DNA of 64,000 nt, from contig JAEZFD010000014.1 in assembly GCA_023417655.1 (NCBI GenBank), positions 62,001-126,000 of the forward strand. The letters run 5' to 3'. The notes below the pieces were generated by a model, which saw only the letters and a program-made list of their open reading frames with translations, did not search any database and was not told the origin of the DNA. Within the stretch, counting starts at the first letter, position 1, and each line of letters opens with the position of its first letter. This document shows, one piece after another, positions 31,552-40,616 of the stretch. A program made the position numbers and the translations under genes. Source of the stretch: Planctomycetota bacterium. Its GTDB lineage: Bacteria; Planctomycetota; Planctomycetia; Planctomycetales; Planctomycetaceae.

Positions 31552-34212
31552 CTATCGGAGTCGGTTCTCAGCGATTCCCTTTCGCTCATCTGTCACCCGT
31601 GAAATGGCGACAAAAATCCCGAGAAGAATCGCAGGCAGTGGCGGCAAGAGAACGGCCATTGCCCAGATCCGTCGTTCAATCTTCCGAACTTCCTGCTCGG
31701 TCTTCATCTTCACGAGGCGAACAGTTTCATTCTTCTCGCGCTCGATTTCCTTCTCTCGCTGGACGAGTTTCCGGTTCTCGGCTTCAGTCGCATTCTGCAG
31801 GCGAACCTGCACAGTGCTGACGTCAACTTTTCCCTTCTCCAGATCCTTGCGGAGGTCCGCGAGAATGGTTTCAAGTCGAGTCTTGGCTTCCGCGAGTTCC
31901 TGCTCCGCAGCGACGTCGGCCTTGGAAATCTCTTCCTGGCGGCTGACTTCGAACTGCCGTTTCCGCTTCTCCAGTTCGACAAGTGTTCGGTGGACCGCGC
32001 GACGCTTTCGCAGATCAATGAATTGTTCATCACCGGCGAGCGAGTCAACGCAGTTCAGTACGAACAGCACGTTGTCGATTTTGAAGTCGAGCAGCTGCTG
32101 CTGCCAGACCTGAAACATGATGTCATGCACAATGTCGACGTCCGCAACAAAGATCGCGTTCGTCTTGCGATCGCCTTTTCCCTTGATACGGGCGGCCAGC
32201 ATGTGCGTTTGATCGTCAGGATTATGCGGCACGTCAAAGTTATACTGACGGCCTCCCAGAAAGCCGGGGCGGGTGATCTTATCCCAGCTGTTCGTGCCGG
32301 AGCTGTCCTGACGGCTGAGCAGTAGCCAGTCGACGTCCACATCGCTGTCTCGACCGGCGATGTAACCTGGGGCAAAAGTGATCAATTCCTGCAGCCCGGA
32401 AGTGATGGCTTCTTTGTTGTTCACGCACTGACGGCCATCGAGGAAGATCAGCTCAGGCGGATATGTGTCCGCAAACCGTGGATGTGGACTGTAGACATCG
32501 AAGACGCTCTTGCTGACATCCCACTGCACGCCGAGTGCCTTGAGGATCGAAGTCGCCCGCCCGCCATCGGCCTTCGGCTCAGATGGCTGCTGCATCCCCA
32601 TCATTCCCATTCCGCCGGCGCTTGGCTTTGGCTCGAGTGGTGCCCAGCTAATTCCGGATGAGACGTTGTTCGATCCCCAGATCGGTGCCGGGTCGTCAAA
32701 GATCAGGACAGGCTTGCCCGCTTCAATGTAATCAACGAGATGCTTCGCCTGCGGTTCGGTCAGTGACGAGGGGAGAATCGCAATGAGCACGTCCATTTCC
32801 GTCGTGATCGGGCTGTCCGGAGAGACATCCTTGACGATGTACTGCTTCTTCAGCTCGGTCACAATCTGCCATTCCGGAAGCTGACGGAAGGACTGCATGT
32901 CGAGTCCGCCACTCGGCTTCACGTCAGTCTGAAGAATTCCGACGACTCGACGCTTCTCACTGGAAATCGTTCCGATGGATCTGGTTAGTTCATACTCAAT
33001 TGGAGTTCCTCGATCGAAGAACGGAATCGTCACCGAATCGAAACCGCTCGTCAGCACAACGCCCATGTAGACGTCGTCCTGTGTCAGCCGTCCCCCTTCT
33101 TCACTCTGCAGGGGACGAGCTGAAATACCGAGGGCTTCCGCCTGTTCCGCCGCATGCGAGTACTGATCGACATCGACAATCCGCAGTTGGACACGATTGC
33201 CGCCGCGCTTGTCGTATTCGACGAGCTTGTTGATCAGATCTTTACGGATTGCCACAAAGTTCTGCGGTACTTTAGGTGAGATAAACGCCTGAATGGTGAC
33301 AGGCTTATCCTGCGGAATGTTCTTCAGCACATCGATTGAAGTCTGGGAGAGGGTGTGCAGTCGCTCGGTGCTCGAGTCGATGCTGAAGCCAGCGGTTGCC
33401 AGCGAGTAGGTCAGACAGAGCAGGGCGACTCCGAGACAGCCGATGCGAATCAGATACTGCCCGGTCATCTGGGCAGCGTCTTTTCCACCTGCCCAGTGTC
33501 GACGAGCGATCATCACGGCGTTCAGATACAGGAAGAAGACGGTGAGTCCCACGAAGTAAAAGATTCCACCATAGGTCACCTTCCCGGAAGTGAATCCCCG
33601 CAGGTGACCGGCGACGCTCAACGGCTCATTCAGATTCAGCCCGTCTTTCAGCAAACGCTGAACACCTGGCACTTCGTCGATGAAGACGGGAATCGCACAG
33701 ATGACTGCTCCCAGCACGAAGGCCACGGTGGCACTGCTGGTCAACACAGAAGCAAACATCCCCACGGACACGAGCGCCGCTCCTGCCAGCCAGTATCCCA
33801 GATACGTTGTGGCGATCAGGCCCCAGTCTGGCTGCCCGAGAAACGCCAGCACAAACGCATGAGTCAGTGAGAAGGCCAGCGCAACGGTATAGACCGCCAG
33901 GACTGCCAGATACTTCCCGAGCAGAATCTCAAAGTCGGAAGCAGGCAGAGTAAAGAGCAGCTCATCGGTTCCGAGCTTCCGTTCATCCGCCCAGACAGTC
34001 ATGGTGATGGCTGGGATAATGAACAGCAGCAGCAGCGGAAACCGCGCGCTGAGCTGATCGAGATTCGCGAGATTGTTAGCAAAGAACTGGTCGTTAAACG
34101 CCAGAAAAGCCCCGGCCACGACGAACGCGACAATGAACAAATAGCCGATCATGCCTGAGAAGTAACTCGAGACATTTCGTTTGAACACCGCGAGAATCAC
34201 ATGTAAACGCAT
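31552..34212 (-). CDS. ABC-2 type permease fused to a GldG-like domain
   Basis: The protein has 886 residues from ATG 34212. Residues 1-~275 are an ABC-2/GldF-type permease with six hydrophobic segments and 'LLFTLPASDFEILLGKY'. Residues ~290-740 are a GldG/ABC-transport-auxiliary domain: extracellular, alpha/beta, with 'VDVDQYSHAAEQAEALGISARP' (first half shown) and 'YIEAGKPVLIFDDPA'. Residues ~745-860 are a Lys/Glu-rich coiled coil. A final membrane helix ('AVLLPPLPAILLGIFVAI') closes the protein. GldF and GldG are separate proteins in gliding Bacteroidetes; here they are one chain. With the ATPase encoded upstream it forms an exporter of unknown substrate. The long cytoplasmic or periplasmic coiled coil is distinctive. 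Confidence 0.75.
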   Translation of the reverse strand: MRLHVILAVFKRNVSSYFSGMIGYLFIVAFVVAGAFLAFNDQFFANNLANLDQLSARFPLLLLFIIPAITMTVWADERKLGTDELLFTLPASDFEILLGKYLAVLAVYTVALAFSLTHAFVLAFLGQPDWGLIATTYLGYWLAGAALVSVGMFASVLTSSATVAFVLGAVICAIPVFIDEVPGVQRLLKDGLNLNEPLSVAGHLRGFTSGKVTYGGIFYFVGLTVFFLYLNAVMIARRHWAGGKDAAQMTGQYLIRIGCLGVALLCLTYSLATAGFSIDSSTERLHTLSQTSIDVLKNIPQDKPVTIQAFISPKVPQNFVAIRKDLINKLVEYDKRGGNRVQLRIVDVDQYSHAAEQAEALGISARPLQSEEGGRLTQDDVYMGVVLTSGFDSVTIPFFDRGTPIEYELTRSIGTISSEKRRVVGILQTDVKPSGGLDMQSFRQLPEWQIVTELKKQYIVKDVSPDSPITTEMDVLIAILPSSLTEPQAKHLVDYIEAGKPVLIFDDPAPIWGSNNVSSGISWAPLEPKPSAGGMGMMGMQQPSEPKADGGRATSILKALGVQWDVSKSVFDVYSPHPRFADTYPPELIFLDGRQCVNNKEAITSGLQELITFAPGYIAGRDSDVDVDWLLLSRQDSSGTNSWDKITRPGFLGGRQYNFDVPHNPDDQTHMLAARIKGKGDRKTNAIFVADVDIVHDIMFQVWQQQLLDFKIDNVLFVLNCVDSLAGDEQFIDLRKRRAVHRTLVELEKRKRQFEVSRQEEISKADVAAEQELAEAKTRLETILADLRKDLEKGKVDVSTVQVRLQNATEAENRKLVQREKEIEREKNETVRLVKMKTEQEVRKIERRIWAMAVLLPPLPAILLGIFVAISRVTDERKGIAENRLR

Positions 34213-34355
34213 TGAGTCTCACTCTGATCTGCTTGACGTTATGAATCCAGACACTCGCCGCCGCTATCAGGCCATCTCGGCCCGATCACCATCTGCGTCA
34301 GATCCCACTGATCCGAGTGCCTCCGCCCTGATGACGAAAACTGGCTGGCGGGAAA

Positions 34356-35093
34356 TCAGGCCGCTCCACCGGTCAACTGCCGGAAATTCTCTTCGATGTT
34401 GGCATCTGCTCCACACATCTGTTTCACATCGCCGTCCAGGATGATCCGGCCGCGATTGATCAGGATGACCCGGCTGCAGACAGCCTCGACCTCAGACAGA
34501 ATATGGGTAGATAACAGAATGGTCTTTGTCTGACTCAGTTCCCGAATCAGCTCGCGGACCTGATAAGTCTGATTGGGATCCAGACCGCTGGTCGGTTCAT
34601 CGAGAATCAGGACGGCCGGGTCGTGTAACAGAGCATGAGCCATCCCGACACGCTGCCGATAACCGCGGGACAGCTTGCTGATTTGTTTTCCCCAGACGCT
34701 CTGGAGAGAGCAACGGTCAGCAACATACTCGAGACGAGTCTTCAGCAGTGATGAACTCATTCCCCGGGCCTGACCCAGGTATTTCAGAAGACTGCTGGGA
34801 GTCATCTCATTATAGAGAGGACCGTTCTCCGGCAGGTATCCGACGAGCTTGCTGGCTTCAATTCGATTTTCAGAGACATCGAAACCGCCAATCCGGGCTG
34901 TTCCCTCACTGGGGGACAGGAAGCCGGTCAGCAATTTCATCGTGGTTGACTTCCCGGCGCCGTTGGGGCCCAGAAATGCAGCCACCTGCCCGGCGGGCAC
35001 AGTGAAGGTCACATCCTTTGTGGCGATGAATGGACCGTAGAACTTGCTGAGCCCTTGGGCCTCGATCATGGCCTGTGGCGGACGTTCAGTCAT
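34356..35093 (-). CDS. ABC transporter ATP-binding protein (GldA/CcmA-like)
   Basis: The protein has 245 residues; ATG 35093 is used, and an internal ATG at 35069 is possible. Walker A GPNGAGKST (residues 42-50), Q-loop region 'YLPENGPLY', signature 'LSRGYRQR', Walker B 'VLILDEPTSGLDP' and H-loop 'STHILSEVE' are all present. It belongs to the ABC-2/GldA/NatA class that pairs with permeases like the downstream one (143 bp away on the same strand). It energises export across the inner membrane. The Q-loop has Glu-Asn where Gln is usual ('PENGP'), as in many GldA-type ATPases. Upstream, 277 bp separates it from ispD. Confidence 0.88.
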   Translation of the reverse strand: MTERPPQAMIEAQGLSKFYGPFIATKDVTFTVPAGQVAAFLGPNGAGKSTTMKLLTGFLSPSEGTARIGGFDVSENRIEASKLVGYLPENGPLYNEMTPSSLLKYLGQARGMSSSLLKTRLEYVADRCSLQSVWGKQISKLSRGYRQRVGMAHALLHDPAVLILDEPTSGLDPNQTYQVRELIRELSQTKTILLSTHILSEVEAVCSRVILINRGRIILDGDVKQMCGADANIEENFRQLTGGAA

Positions 35094-35370
35094 CGGGAAT
35101 CTTCCTCCTCGCCGCTATCCGTCGTTTCTCTCATTGCCCGTCCCGTGCAAAGTCGGGCAACATGGCTCAAGCAGCATAGCCGAGCAGCACCGGACTGAAT
35201 ACTCTGCCGAGCACCGGACTGCGATCAGCAGCTTCCCCGCTGATCGACTCTCTGCCGCTACCGGATCTGACTGCCGGAATTTACTGAAAAGGAATACTCA
35301 TTTGACCGACAGAGTCAAGGGTCGGCCAATGTCGATGAGACTCGGACTCCTTGCATGAGAGTGATCGGTC

Positions 35371-36123
35371 TCACAGGTCTTTGAAGAGATGCGGATTGTC
35401 GGCGGCGAAGGGATGCAGATTCGCCAGAGTCTTTTCCCGAGGCAGGGCGTCGAGCAGAACCTCTGCCATGCGGAAGTCCTCCTGAGTCGTGATCTTCAGA
35501 TTCAGAGGCGAACAGGAAACAACGCTGACCGTCTTGCCGAGTCGTTCCACGAGTTGAGCTTCGTCCGTCGCGACGAAGCCCCCGCGCCGGGAATAAGCCT
35601 CTTTCAGTAAGCGTCTCTCGAAGACCTGAGGAGTTTGAGCGGCCCAGAGTTGCTCTCGGGGAACAGTCTCTGAGATCACGCCGTTCTGCACTCGTTTGAT
35701 CGTGCTGGAGATCGGTGCCGCTGGAATGGCCGCTTGCGAGCGAATCGCGGTGTCAAAGATCTCCTTGACCCACTTGCGGGTGATCAACGGTCGTGCCGCA
35801 TCATGGACAGCGACAAAATCAATGTCGTTCCTGACCTGATTGAGTGCATTCTCCACCGAGTCAGCGCGTTCCTTTCCACCGGCGATGACTTCGACGTTGA
35901 GGAAGGCCAAGTTCGCGCGAAACTTCTCCTTGAACCAGTCAACATCATCGGGGGCGACCACAATCAGCGACTGGGCCACGTCAGCATTTTGAGTGAACGG
36001 TTCGATCGCCCGAACCCAGATGGGACGGCCTTTCAGGTCGATGAACGGCTTCTTTCGACGGGCATCATCAGCGAACCGCGAACTCTGGCCCGCTGCGGCC
36101 AGGATGACGGCAAACTTCGGCAT
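35371..36123 (-). CDS. ispD: 2-C-methyl-D-erythritol 4-phosphate cytidylyltransferase
   Basis: The protein has 250 residues from ATG 36123, with GGAGGAACA immediately upstream; a longer frame from 36156 is not needed. IspD transfers CMP from CTP to methylerythritol phosphate in the non-mevalonate isoprenoid pathway. Visible motifs are the Gly-rich CTP loop 'ILAAAGQSSRF' with its catalytic Arg and Lys ('RRKKPF'), 'GGKERADSVENAL', 'VAVHDAARPLI' and 'AAQTPQVF'. 'TDEAQLVE' carries the substrate-binding acids. Length is a little over the usual 230. No ispF lies beside it. It is transcribed toward the ABC exporter genes. Confidence 0.9.
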   Translation of the reverse strand: MPKFAVILAAAGQSSRFADDARRKKPFIDLKGRPIWVRAIEPFTQNADVAQSLIVVAPDDVDWFKEKFRANLAFLNVEVIAGGKERADSVENALNQVRNDIDFVAVHDAARPLITRKWVKEIFDTAIRSQAAIPAAPISSTIKRVQNGVISETVPREQLWAAQTPQVFERRLLKEAYSRRGGFVATDEAQLVERLGKTVSVVSCSPLNLKITTQEDFRMAEVLLDALPREKTLANLHPFAADNPHLFKDL

Positions 36124-36228
36124 TGTTCCTCCAGGCGTTGAATTGTTCTGGCACAATGCTCTCGCATCGCGCGCCGATTTTCAAAAGAGTTCCTGCCGAT
36201 ATCAAATCGCCGGCCCAGAAACGAAGAA

Positions 36229-36266
36229 ACCGGTCAGTAATCCGGATGTCGGACTCGCTGACCGGT
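36229..36266 (-). terminator. Terminator of the DUF11 gene
   Basis: Arms ACCGGTCAG (36229-36237) and CTGACCGGT (36258-36266) are exact inverse complements, with an inner TCCG/CGGA pair. On the minus strand TTTCTTCG follows the stem. Confidence 0.6.
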
Positions 36267-36301
36267 CTTGAGAAAGTCTGTGACTCGAAACTCGCACCGA
36301 G

Positions 36302-39300
36302 TTACGGATTGTTCGCGACGACTCTGACAGGCTGGTCGATCTGCAATGGTTCTCCCATGTCGGCCGTCATCAGCTGGACAGTGACCTTTGAAGTTCCCGG
36401 TGCGTTCGCAATCAGAGAGAGTTCAAAGATCCGCTCACCCGTCGCGGTCAACTCGGTCAACGGCTGGAACTCAACCACTTGCCCGGACACGTTGTACTTG
36501 GTCGGGCCAGCGGCATTCGCAAATTCGAAGCCGACCGGGAACACAAACCGAGGCCGAACCTCGAAGGCCGTGTCTGTCCCGACGTTCTTGAGTGTCAGAC
36601 GATAAGAGACCCGCTCTCCGACAAAGACTGTCCGGTGAGTTGCAGTGACGTCAGTCTTCAGCTCCGAAAAGCCCTTGGCATTCATTGACGTGATGATCTC
36701 GGTCCGGTTGCCAAACTCATCAACGGCAACCAGTTTGCCTTCGTGAATTCCGCCGCGGTTCACCACATAGAGCGAGTTCAGTTCCAGAGACTGCCCCGGC
36801 TCAATCGTCGGGATCGTCCATGTCACAAGTCGGGTCTTTGCATCCCACCGGCCACTGCGAGGAACTGCGGCCAGTTCGACATCTTCAGGGATTTTTTCCT
36901 GAATTGTCACGTTGTTCAGTGTCTGGCTCGAATGGTTCGTCACGCGAGTCACGAAGGTCGTTGGCCGTCCCACGAACCGGTTCTCTGGTCCTGTCCGAGT
37001 CAGTTCGAGACGTGACTGAATGACCCGCAGGTCAGCACGGGTTTCTCCGGCCGTTTTATTCTCGTTTGAAATCTGAGCCATGATCGTGAACGCACCGACA
37101 GACTCCGGAGTTACGGAGAGATTGATAATGCGTTCGGAACCCGGTTCGAGTGTGCCGGCTTCGTATTCCAGATCGTTTCCACCGGGGTGACGAATCCCCT
37201 GCGGCAGCACGGCCCTCAGAAAGACAGATTTGGCTGCCCCTTTGCCACGGTTTGACAGCTTGAATTGGAACGTTGCATGATCCCCTAGCGTGGCTTCAGA
37301 CGGACCGCTCATGCTGATGAAAAGTTCAGGAGCCTGCACCTGCATCTTTGCGGGAGCACTGGCCGCGAAGGAAACCGTTGCCACACTTCCGATCTGGCCG
37401 GATTCCAGCGGGATGACCTTCAATTGAATCTTCCGCTCTTCACCAACTTTAACGGTGCCGAGCTGCCAGCTGAGTTTGCCGTCGTTCAGGTAGGCCTGCG
37501 GAATCGTTCCTTCCAGCTGAGTCCCTTTCGGAACCCGGTCCTCGACGACCACGTCCTTGGCGTCGGCACTGCCCACATTGCGAATGAGGATGGAGTAAAT
37601 AACCGGTTCCCCGACAACAGCCTCTGGGGGAGCTGATCGTTCGATCTTCATTTCTGCCGCGAGTGGGCTGGCAGGAGCGGCGGCGACCGTCTCGGTTGTG
37701 GTGGACCTTCCGAGTTCCAGTCCCGGTGTCTGCGGGAGCGCCTCCGATGGGAAGGAACTACGGGCAGGCATGGCCTGTGGAGGTTCCGTCGGCGTCAGAG
37801 TTGGAGTTGTGACTGGGGTCGGCTTCGCGGGGTCTGCTGTCGGCATCGCCGGAGCGGGGATCAGCGGCTGCGGAGTCGTTGTTTCAAGAGACGGAGCTGG
37901 CGTCGTTATCGGCAACGGGGTCGGTGTGACCGACGGCGTCGCGGGTGGTGTCGCTGGCAATGCCGGAATCGCGGGGGGCATTGCAGGAGCAATGGACGGA
38001 GTCATTGGCAGTGCAGGGACTGCCGGAGGAGTCGCAGGAAGTGAAGGCGATTGTGGAGGAGCCTCAGGCACCGCCATCGGTTTTGCAGCAGGAGTCGGCG
38101 TGACTTCCGGTAATTCGGGCAGCACTTCTTCCACCTGCGCGGAAGCGAGCATTGCACGAGAAGATTCCGATCTTGAAGTCTCCGGCAACTCCGGAGCAAA
38201 CAGGGATGTGGGAACGGTCCCTTCCTCTTCATTCTGCGACGGCAGCACTTCTTTCGTCATGCGTGACGCGAGAGCAGGAGTCGCGGGGGGGAGCGACGGA
38301 GCTTCGCGCGTCAGAGGTTCCATCTGAGTCTGGAGTGCGAGCAGATCGCTGGAGCGAGACTGCTCCGATTGAATCTGCATGCCGTGTGACTGAATTGTCT
38401 GGGACGATGTTTCTTCTTTGACCGTAAAGTTCTCACTCCAGCTCATTCGTGAGCGCTCCATCGCCTTCTCGCCCTCAGCTCCTGCGGGCGGCAGAGACAA
38501 TGTGGGAGTCGGAACAGGGCCGGCAGAGGCGTCCTTGGCCCAATCGGCCAGAGCAGAAGGAGCAGAACGGGAAGGGAGATCTGCCGGGAGCATCGCCGGC
38601 GGATTAGTCGGCACATCAGTCTTAGGACGAATTGCCAGGAACGGAGCGGGTTCCGGAGAAGGTTCAGCAGCTGAGGTCGGCAGGATTTCCCGCGGCGCAT
38701 CGCCCCGAAATTCTTCCACGGCATTGGCCTGCATCACCCGAGATCGGGCCGGGGCAGGTTCATTCGCGCGAAACGACCGTGGGGTGCTTTCTTCTCCTTC
38801 TTCCGCTGGAGAGGTCACCGGCAATCGGAGTAGACCAGGCATTGAAGGAGAAGTGTTACTGACAGGAGCACCGCCCTGCGCCGGTTGAACGGCCAGCAAC
38901 TCTGCCGGCAGCTCTTTCGGGGTCATCTGTGGCTCGGTCTGTGCCTCAGGCTGTGACACATTCAATGCATCGGCGGGCTGTATCTCAGCAGGTTCACTTT
39001 CAGACTGTGCCGGGAGCACAGCTGGTGCCGCCTGCATTGCCAGGCCTGCTGGTGAGTTCAGAGGAGTTTTCGAAGGAGCTGGTTCGAGTTCGCCCCCTTC
39101 AAGAGAGAGAGCTGGAGCGTCCCGGGATGGAACTTCCCTTTCACGGGCAGGCATCGCCTGGAATGGATCAGATTCTGCGAGGGAATCCTTTGTTTCGGAT
39201 GGCCCGGTGAGCAGCGGAGTTTCAGCTTCCAAAGGGTTTTTGACTGCCGGGGTCTCCGCAGAAGCGTTTTCCAGCGGCGCGTTTTCAGACTGTTCTGGAG

Positions 39301-40159
39301 CCGCGGAGGCCAATGGCATGGCGGCTGGCAGTTCCAGTGAATTCGCTGATGCTGTTGCCTGCGAATCCGCGGGTTCGGTCGTGAGCTTTGCTGGCTGCGG
39401 AGAATTCAATCCGAGCACCGCGAATGGATCGACTTCACCAGTCGAGGCGGCAGGAGTTGCTTCTCCTGGGGACACTTCTGCATTCGATGCGAGCGGAGCA
39501 GCCCGGGCGGCCATGTTTTCTGGCAGCGGTTCAGGCTCTGGAAGTGCAGGGAAGCGACGGTTGCTGGTTGATCCGTCGGCGTTCGCATTTTTCGCTGCTA
39601 AAGAGGAAGCACTCGCAAATGGATCCTGATCTGGCGATGCCGACTCTTCTGACTGGGCAGGAGCGGCGGCTCTGGCGGCCATCAATTTGGAATCGTCTGC
39701 CTCTGGCGTTTCGCGATTGAGAGGAGCGGCGGACCGTTCTATTTCAGCAGCGGCGAAAAAGTTGGGGACCGCCGAAGTCTCGGAGGGAACTTCTGTCGGT
39801 TTCCCTTCGTTGGCGGCTGCTGGGGCGAGCGAAGCCATCGATGGCGATGACAACAGTCGTGACGAAGAGGCCGAGGTGCTCTCGCGTGTGGCGAGCAGGC
39901 TCGCTGTTGCTGGGGACGTCGCGGCCAGAGTCGGTTCCGGCTCAGCGAGCGTCGGCTCAAGCTCTACTTCTGGTGATTTCTTCGAATCTTCCGGCTGAGC
40001 GGCCGAGGATCCCACTTTCTCATCGAACGCCACGAATTTGTCGGCGCTCATTTGAGAGGAGACCACGGAGTTCAAGCTCTCGTGGGCCTTCCAGACCACG
40101 ACGCAGCTACCGCCGATCACCCCCATCAGAACCGCGATTTTCAAGACCAGGTTCTGCAT
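36302..40159 (-). CDS. Very large DUF11-domain surface protein with Pro/Ala/Glu-rich linker
   Basis: The protein has 1285 residues from ATG 40159, with AAAGGA 9 nt upstream; a longer frame from 40207 is not supported. An uncleaved signal or single membrane anchor opens it ('LVLKIAVLMGVIGGSCVVVW'). Residues ~40-800 are low-complexity, rich in Ala, Pro, Glu and Ser, with runs such as 'PATPPAVPALPMTP'. The final ~450 residues hold about four DUF11/OmcB-type Ig-like repeats. Each starts like 'AVVGEPVIYSILIRNVGSADAKDVVVEDRVPKG', of which I quote the pattern only: V-G-x-x-(V/A)-x-(Y/F)-x-(I/L)-x-(I/V)-x-N-x-G. Such repeats form stacked beta sandwiches on cell surfaces. In planctomycetes this class is common and probably envelope-linked. 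It is divergent from another large secreted protein. Confidence 0.8.
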   Translation of the reverse strand: MQNLVLKIAVLMGVIGGSCVVVWKAHESLNSVVSSQMSADKFVAFDEKVGSSAAQPEDSKKSPEVELEPTLAEPEPTLAATSPATASLLATRESTSASSSRLLSSPSMASLAPAAANEGKPTEVPSETSAVPNFFAAAEIERSAAPLNRETPEADDSKLMAARAAAPAQSEESASPDQDPFASASSLAAKNANADGSTSNRRFPALPEPEPLPENMAARAAPLASNAEVSPGEATPAASTGEVDPFAVLGLNSPQPAKLTTEPADSQATASANSLELPAAMPLASAAPEQSENAPLENASAETPAVKNPLEAETPLLTGPSETKDSLAESDPFQAMPAREREVPSRDAPALSLEGGELEPAPSKTPLNSPAGLAMQAAPAVLPAQSESEPAEIQPADALNVSQPEAQTEPQMTPKELPAELLAVQPAQGGAPVSNTSPSMPGLLRLPVTSPAEEGEESTPRSFRANEPAPARSRVMQANAVEEFRGDAPREILPTSAAEPSPEPAPFLAIRPKTDVPTNPPAMLPADLPSRSAPSALADWAKDASAGPVPTPTLSLPPAGAEGEKAMERSRMSWSENFTVKEETSSQTIQSHGMQIQSEQSRSSDLLALQTQMEPLTREAPSLPPATPALASRMTKEVLPSQNEEEGTVPTSLFAPELPETSRSESSRAMLASAQVEEVLPELPEVTPTPAAKPMAVPEAPPQSPSLPATPPAVPALPMTPSIAPAMPPAIPALPATPPATPSVTPTPLPITTPAPSLETTTPQPLIPAPAMPTADPAKPTPVTTPTLTPTEPPQAMPARSSFPSEALPQTPGLELGRSTTTETVAAAPASPLAAEMKIERSAPPEAVVGEPVIYSILIRNVGSADAKDVVVEDRVPKGTQLEGTIPQAYLNDGKLSWQLGTVKVGEERKIQLKVIPLESGQIGSVATVSFAASAPAKMQVQAPELFISMSGPSEATLGDHATFQFKLSNRGKGAAKSVFLRAVLPQGIRHPGGNDLEYEAGTLEPGSERIINLSVTPESVGAFTIMAQISNENKTAGETRADLRVIQSRLELTRTGPENRFVGRPTTFVTRVTNHSSQTLNNVTIQEKIPEDVELAAVPRSGRWDAKTRLVTWTIPTIEPGQSLELNSLYVVNRGGIHEGKLVAVDEFGNRTEIITSMNAKGFSELKTDVTATHRTVFVGERVSYRLTLKNVGTDTAFEVRPRFVFPVGFEFANAAGPTKYNVSGQVVEFQPLTELTATGERIFELSLIANAPGTSKVTVQLMTADMGEPLQIDQPVRVVANNP

Positions 40160-40616
40160 CAGTGGAATCCTTTCCCAATGGGGGCGCTCCCCCCTTACGT
40201 CAGACACAATTCGCCTGTCCCCGAATGAAGAAAGAGACCGATCTGGCGATTGGCGGTCCCGGCGTCACGTGAAGCGAAAATGCGAAAAAATAGTTCGCGC
40301 ACGCATATCCCAAACCCGGAGGCGTGTAATTTATACCAAATTTCCCAAATCGCGGTAAAGTCGAATTCGGCACGGCAGAAATTGCCGAAATACTTTACCA
40401 ATCTGGCAAGCTGGGTGTTTGACTGACGAAATAGGGACAATACAGTGGCTCTGTGGGATTTGCCGGTCGCAATTAAAACATGGAGGGAAACGGATTCTCA
40501 GAAGGGTGGATTAACTCTCCCTTGACGTTTGCGACACCCTTTACAGCCGATATTGACAATGGAACCGGGTACGCATCCACGTCAGTGGTGCGTCGAGAAA
40601 TTAGTACGGAGTGCAG
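40160..40616. promoter_or_regulatory. Divergent promoter region with a nested inverted repeat
   Basis: This 457-bp region separates two very large exported proteins. It holds a 46-bp nested dyad (40354-40399) near its centre. No protein frame is supported in it. Confidence 0.5.
40354..40399. promoter_or_regulatory. Nested inverted repeat, candidate operator or RNA element
   Basis: Outer arms GGTAAAGT/ACTTTACC (8 bp exact) enclose inner arms TTCGGCA/TGCCGAA (7 bp exact). It lies ~195 bp from the DUF11 start and ~218 bp from the rightward start. Confidence 0.55.

Noticed and set aside
35222..35246. Inverted repeat CGATCAGC/GCTGATCG between ispD and the ABC ATPase gene
   Set aside because: No T-run on either strand and no position relative to a start that would suggest an operator; kept out of the feature list.
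37698..38327. Gly/Val/Ala-rich plus-strand frame
   Set aside because: Mirror image of the Pro/Ala-rich linker of the DUF11 protein; composition explains the open frame.
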